From Bradyrhizobium sp. YR681 (GTDB lineage: Bacteria; Pseudomonadota; Alphaproteobacteria; Rhizobiales; Xanthobacteraceae): a stretch of DNA of 64,000 nucleotides. The position numbers were made by a program, and so were the translations under genes. The notes under the pieces are model-generated. The model saw only the letters and a list, made by a program, of their open reading frames with translations. It was not told the DNA's origin and ran no database searches. The stretch is from the NCBI RefSeq assembly GCF_000282615.1, contig NZ_AKIY01000008.1:1-64000 (forward strand), in the 5' to 3' direction. Of the stretch, positions 9,363 through 19,537 are shown piece after piece. Positions within the stretch are counted from its first letter, which is position 1. Each line of letters opens with the position of its first letter.

Positions 9363-12300
9363 AGCAGGGGATGAAGTCGCCGGCCGAGCTGCTCACGCCC
9401 GGCCGCGCGCTGACGCTTGCCAATGTCGCCGAGGGCGCCGAGGGCCTCGTCATCTCGGATCTGGCGCGCGCCATCGCGGCGCGGCCGAAGAAGCCGGCCG
9501 TCAGCCTCGCCGTGGTGTGCCGCGATGGCGCGCGGATGCAGCAGCTCGAACGCGCGCTGCAATTCTTCGCGCCCGATCTGCCGGTGCTGACCTTCCCGGC
9601 TTGGGACTGCCAGCCCTATGACCGCGTCTCGCCGCATGGCGGCATTCTCGCCCAGCGCCTGACGACGCTGGCGCGGCTCGCGCCGCTGACCGGCAGCGAC
9701 AAGCCGCTGATCGTGCTGACCACGGTGAACGCGATCGTGCAGCGCGTGCCCGCGCGCGAGCTCGTCGCGGCGCAGGCGCTGTCGGTCGCGCCCGGCAACG
9801 TCGTGCCGATGGACACCATCATCGCCTGGCTCGAGCACAACGGCTACAACCGCTCCTCGACCGTGCGCGAGCCCGGCGAATATGCCGTGCGCGGCGGCAT
9901 TCTGGACCTGTTTCCGGCCGGCCTCGAGCAGCCGGTGCGTTTCGACTTCTTCGGCGACAGTTTGGAATCGATCCGCACCTTCGACGCCGAGACCCAGCGC
10001 ACGCTGCTCGACATGCGCGCGCTCGACCTCGTCCCGGTCTCGGAATTCCAGCTCGTCACGGACACCATCCGCCGTTTCCGCATGGGCTATGTCGCCGAGT
10101 TCGGCGCGCCCGAGCGCGACGATGCGCTCTACGAGGCCGTCAGCGAAGGCCGCCGTCATCCCGGCATGGAGCACTGGCTGCCGCTGTTCCAGGACCGGAT
10201 GGACACCCTGTTCGACTATCTGCAAGGCGCAGCCGTCGCGATCGAGCCGCAGGCCGAGGATGCCGTCCGCGAGCGCTTCAAGCAGATCCAGGACTATTAC
10301 GAGGCCCGCCGCGATGCGATGGAGCATCCCGGCGGCGGCGCCATCTACAAGCCGCTGCCGCCGGATCGGCTGTATTTTACCGAAGACGAGTGGACCAGGC
10401 GCCTCGGCGACATCCCCCTGGCGCGCCTGACGCAGTTCTCCGTGCCGGCCGACGGCACCAGCGTCGTCGACGCAGGCGCACGCAAGGGCCGCGATTTTGC
10501 GCCGGAGCGCAACGACAGCACCGTCAACGTGTTCGAGTCCGTGGTCAGCCACGTCATGGCGCTGCATGCCCAGCGCAAGAAGGTCGTGATCGCGCTGTGG
10601 AGCGAAGGCTCGCGCGATCGCATGACCTCGATGCTGCGCGACCACAAGCTGGCCCACACCACCAGCGTCAACGCCTGGCGGACTGTGCAGGCGACCCCGC
10701 GCAACGAGACCATGCTCGCCGTGCTCGGCCTGGAGGCCGGTTTCGAGACCGACGAGATCGCGCTCATCAGCGAGCAGGACATTCTGGGCGATCGCCTGGT
10801 GCGGACGCGCAAGGCGAGCCGCAAGCTCGACAATTTCATCTCGGAGATCACGAGCCTCACCGCGGGCGATATCGTCGTCCACGCCGATCACGGCATCGGG
10901 CGCTTTGTCGGCCTGCAGACGCTCGACGTCGCCGGCGCGCCGCATGACTGCCTCGAGCTGCATTATGCCGCTGACGCAAAGCTGTTCCTCCCGGTCGAGA
11001 ACATCGAGCTTTTGTCGCGCTACGGCTCCGACCAGACCACGGTCGAGCTGGATCGTCTGGGTGGCTCCGGCTGGCAGACCCGCAAGGCAAAACTCAAGAA
11101 CCGCATCCGCGAGATCGCGGGCGAGCTGATCAAGATCGCCGCCGCGAGGCATCTGCACGAGGCGCCAAAGCTGCCGGTGCAGCAGGGCCTTTACGACGAG
11201 TTCTGTGCACGCTTCCCCTATGACGAGACCGAGGACCAGTTAGGGGCGATCGAATCCACGCTGAAGGACCTCGAGCTCGGTCGTCCCATGGACCGGCTGA
11301 TCTGCGGCGACGTCGGCTTCGGCAAGACCGAGGTGGCGTTGCGCGCGGCGTTCGCCGTCGCGCTCGAAGGCAAGCAGGTCGCTGTCGTGGTGCCGACCAC
11401 GCTGCTGGCGCGCCAGCACGCCAGAACCTTCACCGAGCGCTTCAAGGGCTTTCCGGTCAACGTGGCGCAGGCCTCGCGCCTGATCCCGACCAAGGAGCTG
11501 AACCTGGTCAAGAAGGGCATCGCCGATGGCTCCGTCGACATCGTCGTCGGCACCCACGCGCTGCTCGGCAAGGCCATCAAATTCCGCGATCTCGGCCTCG
11601 TCATCGTCGACGAGGAGCAGCATTTCGGCGTCACCCACAAGGAGCGGCTGAAGGCGCTGCGCGCCGAGGTGCATGTGCTGACGCTGTCGGCAACGCCGAT
11701 CCCGCGCACGCTGCAACTGGCGCTGACCGGCGTCCGCGAGCTCTCGATCATCGCTTCGCCCCCGGTCGATCGTCTTGCGGTCCGCACCTTCGTTGCCCCG
11801 CACGATCCGCTGATGATCCGCGAAGCGCTGCTGCGCGAGCGCTATCGCGGCGGCCAGGCGTTCTACGTGGTGCCGCGCATCGACGATCTTGCCGAGGTCA
11901 AGGATTTCCTCGACAAGAACGTGCCGGAGATGAAGGTCGCGGTCGCGCACGGGCAGATGCCGCCCGCCGTGATCGAGGACATCATGACCGCGTTCTATGA
12001 CGGCAAGTTCGACATCCTGCTGTCGACCACCATTGTGGAATCCGGCCTCGACATCCCCAACGCCAACACGCTGATCGTGCACCGCGCCGACATGTTCGGC
12101 CTCGCCCAGCTCTACCAGCTGCGCGGCCGCGTCGGCCGCTCCAAGCTGCGCGCCTATGCGCTGTTCACGCTGCCGGCGCAGCAGAAGATCACGGCGCAGG
12201 CGGAGCGCCGGCTTACCGTGCTGCAATCGCTGGAGACGCTGGGCGCAGGCTTCCAGCTCGCCTCGCACGATCTCGACATCCGCGGCGCCGGCAACCTGCT

Positions 12301-12877
12301 CGGCGAAGAGCAATCCGGCCACATCAAGGAGGTCGGCTTCGAGCTCTACCAGTCGATGCTGGAGGAGGCGATCGTCAACCTCAAGGCCGGCGTGTCCGAG
12401 CCCGCCGCCGACCGCTGGTCGCCGTCGATCACCATCGGCATGCCCGTGCTGATTCCGGAAGACTATGTCGGCGATCTCTCGGTGCGGCTGTCGCTGTACC
12501 GACGGCTCGCCGATCTCGACACCGAGGAGGAGATCGAGAACTTCGGCGCCGAGATGCGCGATCGGTTCGGCGTCTTGCCGGATGAGGTGCGCTACCTCTT
12601 CAAGGTGGCCGCGATCAAGGCGTTTTGCCGCAAGGCCAATGTCGGCAAGATCGACGCCGGTCCAAAGGGGGCCGTCATCGCTTTCCGCGACAATTCCTTC
12701 GCCTATCCCGACCGCCTGGTCAGCTTCATCCGCAGCTACGGCCAGGCCGCCAAGGTGCGGCCCGACATGAAGGTGGTGTTCCTTCAGGATTGGGAGACGC
12801 CGGAAGAGCGCCTTGCGGGCACGACGGAGATCATGCGGCAGCTGGCGCAGCTCGCAACGAGCAAGAAGGCGGCGTAG
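9359..12877 (+). CDS. mfd: Transcription-repair coupling factor Mfd
   Basis: 1172 residues, full length. Mfd displaces RNA polymerase stalled at DNA lesions and recruits UvrA. In order: UvrB-like N-terminal region (NGYNRSSTVREPGEYAVRGG), the RNAP-interaction domain with IVVHADHGIGRFVGLQ near 505-520, Walker A CGDVGFGKTEVAL near 647-659, DEEQHFG near 750, SATPIPRTLQLAL, the translocase part QLYQLRGRVGRS, and the C-terminal TRCF domain. It is coupled to sdhE by a 4-bp overlap. Confidence 0.98.
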   Translation: MKQGMKSPAELLTPGRALTLANVAEGAEGLVISDLARAIAARPKKPAVSLAVVCRDGARMQQLERALQFFAPDLPVLTFPAWDCQPYDRVSPHGGILAQRLTTLARLAPLTGSDKPLIVLTTVNAIVQRVPARELVAAQALSVAPGNVVPMDTIIAWLEHNGYNRSSTVREPGEYAVRGGILDLFPAGLEQPVRFDFFGDSLESIRTFDAETQRTLLDMRALDLVPVSEFQLVTDTIRRFRMGYVAEFGAPERDDALYEAVSEGRRHPGMEHWLPLFQDRMDTLFDYLQGAAVAIEPQAEDAVRERFKQIQDYYEARRDAMEHPGGGAIYKPLPPDRLYFTEDEWTRRLGDIPLARLTQFSVPADGTSVVDAGARKGRDFAPERNDSTVNVFESVVSHVMALHAQRKKVVIALWSEGSRDRMTSMLRDHKLAHTTSVNAWRTVQATPRNETMLAVLGLEAGFETDEIALISEQDILGDRLVRTRKASRKLDNFISEITSLTAGDIVVHADHGIGRFVGLQTLDVAGAPHDCLELHYAADAKLFLPVENIELLSRYGSDQTTVELDRLGGSGWQTRKAKLKNRIREIAGELIKIAAARHLHEAPKLPVQQGLYDEFCARFPYDETEDQLGAIESTLKDLELGRPMDRLICGDVGFGKTEVALRAAFAVALEGKQVAVVVPTTLLARQHARTFTERFKGFPVNVAQASRLIPTKELNLVKKGIADGSVDIVVGTHALLGKAIKFRDLGLVIVDEEQHFGVTHKERLKALRAEVHVLTLSATPIPRTLQLALTGVRELSIIASPPVDRLAVRTFVAPHDPLMIREALLRERYRGGQAFYVVPRIDDLAEVKDFLDKNVPEMKVAVAHGQMPPAVIEDIMTAFYDGKFDILLSTTIVESGLDIPNANTLIVHRADMFGLAQLYQLRGRVGRSKLRAYALFTLPAQQKITAQAERRLTVLQSLETLGAGFQLASHDLDIRGAGNLLGEEQSGHIKEVGFELYQSMLEEAIVNLKAGVSEPAADRWSPSITIGMPVLIPEDYVGDLSVRLSLYRRLADLDTEEEIENFGAEMRDRFGVLPDEVRYLFKVAAIKAFCRKANVGKIDAGPKGAVIAFRDNSFAYPDRLVSFIRSYGQAAKVRPDMKVVFLQDWETPEERLAGTTEIMRQLAQLATSKKAA

Positions 12878-12894
12878 CCTGGGTTAAGCTTATC

Positions 12895-12947
12895 GCGTCC
12901 CGGACAAGCGCCGCGAAGCGGCGCACAGATCCGGTACCCCCGTTCTT
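12895..12947. repeat. Partial palindromic repeat resembling family 3
   Basis: Begins GCGTCCCGGACA, like one end of the repeat at 53341-53472, and contains a perfect hairpin GCGCCGC-GAA-GCGGCGC at 12908-12924. It follows mfd by about 20 bases. The second half of the repeat is missing, so this is a fragment or a diverged copy. Confidence 0.55.
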
Positions 12948-12987
12948 TCCTTGGCGCGGGGGACGGGCCAATTCATAAGCCTGCTCG

Positions 12988-13006
12988 ATAAGCCCATACC
13001 AATTAT
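12988..13006. promoter_or_regulatory. Putative LysR-regulator site upstream of the CMD gene
   Basis: The 19-mer ATAAGCCCATACCAATTAT is a dyad, ATAA-N11-TTAT. It matches 17 of 19 bases of the site at 15246-15264 beside the lysR gene, and the match continues loosely rightward (CTA.TC). It lies about 110 bases before the CMD start. That the neighbouring LysR protein binds both is inference. Confidence 0.6.
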
Positions 13007-13116
13007 GTCATCTAATCGCACGGCGTCCCATCGCCTATAACGAGCTTGCAAGGGCGATCATGCCCCGCCGGCGCGCGAGTGTCCGGGACGCAACCGCGGT
13101 GCACAGGAGATTCGTT

Positions 13117-13905
13117 ATGAAGCTGCAAGCCGCGGTTGTCGCATTGCTTGCGCTGATGGCCATGCCGTCGGCCCGCACGGAGGAGAGTGTCGCCATGACC
13201 GGATCAAAGCCCGCGCTGACGTCTGCGGACGTTCGGAAGGTTGCCCCTGTACTGGAGGCCTACACGCAAAACCGTCTGCTCGGCGACGTGTGGAAACGGC
13301 CCGGCCTTGCGCCACGCGACCGCAGCATCGTGACATTGGCTGCACTGATCGCACGCAATCAGCCGATCGAGATGCCGTATCATTTCAATCTCGCGCTCGA
13401 TAACGGTGTCAAGCCACGCGAGATCTCGGAGATCATCACCCATCTTGCCTTCTACGCCGGCTGGGCCAATGCGATGTCGGCCGTCGCTGTCGCCAGGGAC
13501 GTCTTTGCCGCCCGCAACATCGGCGCCGGGGAGCTTCCGGCCGTCTCGGTGACGCCGTTGCCGCTCGACGAGGCCGCCGAGGCGCAGCGTGCCGCGTTCG
13601 TCCAGGAGCAGTTCGGCGCGTCCTTTCCGGGCGTCGTGCAGTACACCACCGACGTGTTGTTTCGCGACCTGTGGCTGCGTCCGGACCTTGCGCCCAGGGA
13701 TCGCAGTCTCGTCACCGTCAGCGCGCTGATCGCCAACGGGCAGATGGCCCAGCTCACGCCGCACCTCAACCGGGCGATGGATAACGGCCTGACCCAGACG
13801 GAGGCGTCGGAAGCGATCACGCAATTGGCGTTCTATGTCGGCTGGCCTAACGTGTTTTCGGCGATGCCCGTCGCCAAGGATGTGTTCGCGAAGCGGCCAC
13901 GTTAG
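13117..13905 (+). CDS. Secreted tandem carboxymuconolactone-decarboxylase-fold protein
   Basis: 262 residues. It begins with a signal peptide (MKLQAAVVALLALMAMPSA), so it is probably periplasmic. Two CMD (AhpD-like) repeats follow, each with LAPRDRS(I/L)VT, then ALI...PxHxNxAxDNGxxxxExSExIxxLAFYxGW, at about residues 63-125 and 192-252. The CxxC pair of peroxidase AhpD is missing, so it is not a classical peroxidase. The start at 13117 has AGGAGA upstream; a longer frame from 13060 lacks one. A cotranscribed monooxygenase follows. Confidence 0.87.
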   Translation: MKLQAAVVALLALMAMPSARTEESVAMTGSKPALTSADVRKVAPVLEAYTQNRLLGDVWKRPGLAPRDRSIVTLAALIARNQPIEMPYHFNLALDNGVKPREISEIITHLAFYAGWANAMSAVAVARDVFAARNIGAGELPAVSVTPLPLDEAAEAQRAAFVQEQFGASFPGVVQYTTDVLFRDLWLRPDLAPRDRSLVTVSALIANGQMAQLTPHLNRAMDNGLTQTEASEAITQLAFYVGWPNVFSAMPVAKDVFAKRPR

Positions 13906-13939
13906 CCGCGTTCGCGCGGCCATCGGGGAGGAGGCTGAC

Positions 13940-14332
13940 TTGACTATCGCGCAACTTCTTCTGATCGGCGCATCCGTGCTGCCGGCAGTCATTTCCGGAG
14001 CTGCTGCCGGCACCGATCTGCGGTCGCTCTACGTGCAGGAAGCGGAGATCGAGGTCGATCCCGCGCAGCTTGAGTCCTACAAGGCCGCGGTGGCCGAGCA
14101 CATCGAGACCGCCACGCGCGTCGAGCCCGGTGTCGTCGCGCTCTATGCCGTCTCCGAAAACGACGATCCCGCACGGGTCAGGGTGTTCGAGATCTACCGG
14201 GATCAGGATGCCTACCGGTCTCACCTGGAGACCATCCACTTCAAGACATACAAGGCGACCGTGGAGAAAATGGTCCGGTCGCTCAAGTTGATCCGGACCA
14301 CGCCCATCGCCTTTGGCGCGCTGCCGAAGTGA
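13940..14332 (+). CDS. Antibiotic-biosynthesis-monooxygenase (ABM) fold protein with signal peptide
   Basis: 130 residues from a TTG start with GGGGAGGAGG just upstream. A cleavable leader (TIAQLLLIGASVLPAVISGAAAG) precedes an ABM dimeric alpha/beta-barrel domain: EVDPAQLESYKAAVAEHIETATRVEPGVVALYAV, FEIYRDQDAYRSHLETIHFKTY. Such domains act as cofactor-less oxygenases or small-molecule binding units. It follows the CMD protein by 34 bases, so the two likely work on the same compound in the periplasm. The upstream in-frame extension overlaps the CMD gene and has no RBS. Confidence 0.8.
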   Translation: MTIAQLLLIGASVLPAVISGAAAGTDLRSLYVQEAEIEVDPAQLESYKAAVAEHIETATRVEPGVVALYAVSENDDPARVRVFEIYRDQDAYRSHLETIHFKTYKATVEKMVRSLKLIRTTPIAFGALPK

Positions 14333-14336
14333 CAGC

Positions 14337-15230
14337 TCAGTCCCTGTGGCGGAGCGCCTCGACAAGGAGTGCAAAGGCCGCGGAGGGTTGCCGCCGGCTT
14401 GGGTAGTAGAGGTGGTAGCCGGGGTAGGGAGGGCACCAGTCCTCGAGCACCCGCCTGAGGCGCCCCTTGTTGATGTGGGGTTGCACCAGGCCCTCCGGCA
14501 GATAGGCCAGCCCGAGGCCTGCAAGCGCGGCCTGGAGCATCTGGGTCGTGGTGTTGAAGAACAATTGACCGTCGACCCGAACCTTGAGCTCCCGCGAACC
14601 TTTTTCGAATTCCCAGGAGTACAATCCGCCATGGGTCGGCAGGCGCAGATTGATGCAATTGTGCTCGACCAGTTGCGACGGCTTCTTCGGCTCTGACCGG
14701 CTGCGGAAATAAGAGGGAGCGCCGACGACGGCCATGCGCGAGTCGGGGCCGATCCGCACCGCAATCATGTCCTTCGCGACCTGCTCGCCATCCCGCACGC
14801 CGGCATCGAAACGCTGCGCGACGATATCCGTCAGTCCGTAATCGCTGACGATCTCGAGCTTGATGTCGGGATAGTCGCGCAACATCTTTGCAAGCTTCGG
14901 CAGAAGCACGGCGTCGGTGGCATATTCGGTTGCGGTGATGCGGATGGTCCCGGAGGGCTTTTCCCGAAGCTCGGTCAAGGCCGCGAGCTCGGACTCGATC
15001 TCCGCGATCCGTGGACCCACGTTGCGCAACAGGCGTTCGCCGGCGGCCGTGGGCGACACGCTGCGCGTGGTGCGCGTCAGCAGGCGCAGCTTCAGCCGGG
15101 CCTCGAGCTCCTTGATGGTGTAGCTGAGCGCGGATTGTGAAATGCCGAGCTTGGCCGCGGCTCTGGTGAAGCTGCCTTCGCGGGCGACGATCAGGAAGGC
15201 CGAGAGGTCGTCGAGATTTCCGCGTTGCAT
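14337..15230 (-). CDS. LysR-family transcriptional regulator
   Basis: 297 residues. N-terminal winged HTH is FLIVAREGSFTRAAAKLGISQSALSYTIKELEARL (about 11-45), followed by the LysR substrate-binding domain. It lies convergent with the ABM gene (gap 4 bp) and divergent from the cupin-AKR-SDR genes, the usual position of a local regulator. A dyad 16-34 bases before its own start recurs upstream of the CMD gene, which suggests autoregulation and control of both flanking operons. The inducer is unknown. Confidence 0.93.
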   Translation of the reverse strand: MQRGNLDDLSAFLIVAREGSFTRAAAKLGISQSALSYTIKELEARLKLRLLTRTTRSVSPTAAGERLLRNVGPRIAEIESELAALTELREKPSGTIRITATEYATDAVLLPKLAKMLRDYPDIKLEIVSDYGLTDIVAQRFDAGVRDGEQVAKDMIAVRIGPDSRMAVVGAPSYFRSRSEPKKPSQLVEHNCINLRLPTHGGLYSWEFEKGSRELKVRVDGQLFFNTTTQMLQAALAGLGLAYLPEGLVQPHINKGRLRRVLEDWCPPYPGYHLYYPSRRQPSAAFALLVEALRHRD

Positions 15231-15245
15231 TTATCGATCCTGTTT

Positions 15246-15264
15246 ATAAGCCCATGCCGATTAT
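15246..15264. promoter_or_regulatory. Putative LysR-regulator site in the lysR/cupin divergent region
   Basis: ATAAGCCCATGCCGATTAT, a dyad ATAA-N11-TTAT, is placed between the lysR start (15230) and the cupin start (15334). Only two bases differ from the site at 12988-13006. Confidence 0.65.
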
Positions 15265-15333
15265 AGTGGCTAGTCCGCATAGCCGCACGCATTAGATTTG
15301 CCGCAGTCCCGCAAGGTAAGGCGAGCTCGGCAT

Positions 15334-16945
<1,612 letters not shown>

Positions 16946-16977
16946 CGGCGCCCCGACAATCGACAGGAGAAATATCC

Positions 16978-17742
16978 ATGAACATTTCATTCGAGGGACA
17001 GGTCGCGCTGGTAACCGGCGCGGCGTCGGGGCTCGGCCTTGCCACGGCAAAGGCTTTCGCGGAATCCGGGGCGTCCGTCGCGCTGGCGGACTGGAACGAG
17101 GACGCGGTGCGAGCTGCGGCAGGCGAACTCGCCAGCCGGGGTCACAAGGCCGTCGCCATCCGCTGCGACGTCTCCAATGACGCGCAGGTCGAGGCCATGG
17201 TCGCGAAGACGGTCGCCGCCTTCGGCAGGCTCGATGTCGCCTATAACAACGCGGGCGTCCAGAATGTTCTCGCAGAGACCGCCGACACGACTCGCGAGGA
17301 TTACGACCGCGTCATGGGGATCAATCTCCGCGGCGAGTGGAGCTGCATGAAATTCGAACTGCAACACATGCGCAAACAGGGACGCGGCGCAATCGTCAAT
17401 TGCTCGTCTCTCGGGGGACTTGTGGGAGGCGCCGAGCGCGGCATCTATCACGCCGCCAAGCACGGCGTTCTTGGCTTCACCAAGAGTGCGGCGCTCGAAT
17501 ATGCGGCACGCGGCATCCGCATCAATGCGATATGTCCCGGGCTCATCTGGACGCCGATGGCAGACCAGATGGTTGCCGGCGGCCAGGGCGATGCGCTCAA
17601 GGCCATGGAGAAGAGCGTGCCGATGGGACGCGTCGGCCGTCCCGAGGAGATCGCGACTGCGGTACTCTGGCTCTGCAGCGACGCAGCCAGCTATGTGACC
17701 GGCCAGTCCATCTCGGTGGATGGTGGCTTCATCATGCGTTGA
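16978..17742 (+). CDS. Short-chain dehydrogenase/reductase
   Basis: 254 residues, classical SDR. Cofactor motif TGAASGLG at about 12-19, NNAG (YNNAGVQN) near 88, and catalytic Ser...Tyr-x3-Lys (CSSLGGL ... YHAAKHG), with the family C-terminus VTGQSISVDGGF. GGAGA lies six bases before ATG. Last gene of the cupin-AKR-SDR unit. A D in VALADWNED at the end of beta-2 suggests NAD(H) preference. Confidence 0.93.
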   Translation: MNISFEGQVALVTGAASGLGLATAKAFAESGASVALADWNEDAVRAAAGELASRGHKAVAIRCDVSNDAQVEAMVAKTVAAFGRLDVAYNNAGVQNVLAETADTTREDYDRVMGINLRGEWSCMKFELQHMRKQGRGAIVNCSSLGGLVGGAERGIYHAAKHGVLGFTKSAALEYAARGIRINAICPGLIWTPMADQMVAGGQGDALKAMEKSVPMGRVGRPEEIATAVLWLCSDAASYVTGQSISVDGGFIMR

Positions 17743-17751
17743 AGGGGACGG

Positions 17752-17775
17752 GCGCTCGCGAAGATCCGCGAGCGC
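17752..17775. terminator. Hairpin between convergent SDR genes
   Basis: Perfect 9-bp inverted repeat GCGCTCGCG-AAGATC-CGCGAGCGC, nine bases after the SDR stop and just before the convergent SDR remnant. There is no T-run, so it may serve as an mRNA 3' end or roadblock rather than a textbook intrinsic terminator. Confidence 0.5.
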
Positions 17776-17784
17776 GGCGTGACC

Positions 17785-18186
17785 TCAGAAGGAGCCGTCC
17801 GTCGACCTGGAGAGGTCCGCGTAGGCCCGCGCTTCCTCGAGGCGGGCTTCGAGGGCCGGCTGGACCACGGCAAGCGCGTCGCTGCCGGCCACGAACTGCC
17901 TGGGTGGATTGTCCATCCCGGCGATCTTGACCAGGGCATGGGCCAGCCTGGCCGGGTCACCCTGCTGGGCGCCGTAGTAGCCCGACCACATGGTTTCGGC
18001 GCTGCCTTCCGCCGCGTAGTCCTCGATGGAGCTCCGGGCATATTTGTCGTTGTGAGCTTCCAGAAGGTCCGTCCGGAAGAAGCCGGGTTCGACCGACGTG
18101 ATCTTGATGCCGAACGGCTCGATCTCGTGGGCCACCGACGCCGATACCAGCCGCCGGCAAACGCCGCCCGCGCTCGCCGCACTCAT
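17785..18186 (-). pseudogene. 3' remnant of a short-chain dehydrogenase gene
   Basis: Only the C-terminal half of an SDR is encoded: VAHEIEPFGIKITSVEPGFFRTDLL and a tail typical of SDRs that end in a nucleotide-sugar or ketone reductase group. The Rossmann TGxxxGxG motif and the catalytic Ser/Tyr/Lys are absent. Upstream on this strand there are only 42 bases before the next gene's stop, so about 140 codons have been lost. It could be translated from the ATG at 18186 but would not be an active oxidoreductase. Confidence 0.75.
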
Positions 18187-18228
18187 TGCCGCGCTGCGTT
18201 ACAAGCCGTAAGCGCGGGCGTCGTGTGG

Positions 18229-19452
18229 CTACGACGCCGCCCGCGACGCGTCGGCCGACAGCCGCGCCAGCAGTGACCGCGCCGTATCCGACGGCGACAG
18301 CGAATCCACGCTGACGACGGGATCGCTGCGCATCTCGTGCTTGCCGTTCGAAGTATGCCGCATCACTGCTGACAGCCGGCGGGCGATCATGTGCGCGGTG
18401 CGGAAGTCGGTCTCGGCGAACACGACGATGACCGAGCCGTCCTTCTGCGCCGCGCCAAAATCCATCTGCCGCATCAGGCGGCTCAAAATACGCGCGGCGT
18501 CCAGCTGGGCGCGGGGATTGTTGGGATCGAAGGCGAAGCGCGCCACCGACAGGCCGCCGCCGCGGGCCAATGTCTGCTCGACCGCCCTGGCGAAATCGCG
18601 GGCAAAGGCTTCCGTCGTCAGCAGGCCGCTGCGCGGATCGAGCCAGCCGCCGGCATCGATCGAGCGCAGCGTGCGGCTCAATTGCGCTTCCGTCGCGTGC
18701 TGGCGGATCAAGGGCAGCGCGTTGGCGGCAACCTTCGCCGGCTCGCCCGGGATCAGCTCGAGATTGGGCAAATCGTAGGTCTGCGTCAGCTGGTGCGCGG
18801 TGACGACCACGGGCAGGGTGCGGAAGCGGGTGTCCTCGGCAAGCACCGTGAGGAAGGCATCCGTCACGCGCGCCGTGAACCCCTCGGCCAGCACGACGCC
18901 GTCGATGTCGCGGGTGTTGAGGTGCTTGGCTGCGGCCTCGATCGAGAGCGCGCCGATGACGCCGACGCGCTCACCGAGCGCGACGGAGAGTGCGGGATAG
19001 GCCGCGCCGCGGCCGATCAGCAGCACGGTGGCATCGCGCGACGGATCGCTCTCAGGCAGAGCGACCTTCACCTCGGGCAGCCGGCGCAGCACGGTCGCAT
19101 GAAGGGTGCGGACGCGCAGCGCGGCGCGCAGCCGCGCGCCCAGGCGATCGGGCGGGCCGCCGCGCGAGGCGAAGGGCAGGGCGTTGGGCGGCAGCGTGCC
19201 CGGCGCATCCAGGGCGACGAAGGGAAGGTAGGGCGATTGGTCGGCGATCTTGCGGGCGAGCAGCGCCAGATGCGGCTCATGTCCGCTGGTCATCGCGGCG
19301 AGGACCGCGGCCGGCTGCACCTGCTCGACCGCGCGCGATGCACTGGCCCAGTCGGTGTCGACCACGGGGAAGAGACGGGCCTCGTCCAGCGCCGCGACGA
19401 TTGCGGGTCGCTCGGCATTGGACACAAAGAGGATCGGGCCCGCCTGGGACAT
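18229..19452 (-). CDS. Receiver-like protein with a degenerate GGDEF domain
   Basis: 407 residues from the ATG at 19452 (an in-frame TTG at 19473 is possible). Two receiver-like alpha/beta segments (PILFVSNAERPAIVAAL; VLLIGRGAAYPALSVAL...FRTLPVVVTA) are followed by a GGDEF-type fold recognised by DPRSGLLTTEAFARDFARAV and ARILSRLMRQMDFGAAQKDGSVIVVFAETD. The GGDEF signature itself is replaced by QKDGS-type residues, so diguanylate cyclase activity is not expected. It is probably a signalling or scaffold protein, possibly linked to the adjacent ligase-like gene. Confidence 0.75.
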   Translation of the reverse strand: MSQAGPILFVSNAERPAIVAALDEARLFPVVDTDWASASRAVEQVQPAAVLAAMTSGHEPHLALLARKIADQSPYLPFVALDAPGTLPPNALPFASRGGPPDRLGARLRAALRVRTLHATVLRRLPEVKVALPESDPSRDATVLLIGRGAAYPALSVALGERVGVIGALSIEAAAKHLNTRDIDGVVLAEGFTARVTDAFLTVLAEDTRFRTLPVVVTAHQLTQTYDLPNLELIPGEPAKVAANALPLIRQHATEAQLSRTLRSIDAGGWLDPRSGLLTTEAFARDFARAVEQTLARGGGLSVARFAFDPNNPRAQLDAARILSRLMRQMDFGAAQKDGSVIVVFAETDFRTAHMIARRLSAVMRHTSNGKHEMRSDPVVSVDSLSPSDTARSLLARLSADASRAAS

Positions 19453-19537
19453 TAAGGAACTCTGATCACGCAAAGGGTGCTGCGCAATCTAGTTTGGCCG
19501 CCTTAATGCAGCGTCAACGATGGCAGCGAAAGTGCCT

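Noticed and set aside
12988..13006. Canonical T-N11-A LysR box
   Set aside because: The dyad is ATAA-N11-TTAT, so the flanking bases around the N11 are A and T; it is reported as a shared dyad, not as the textbook motif.
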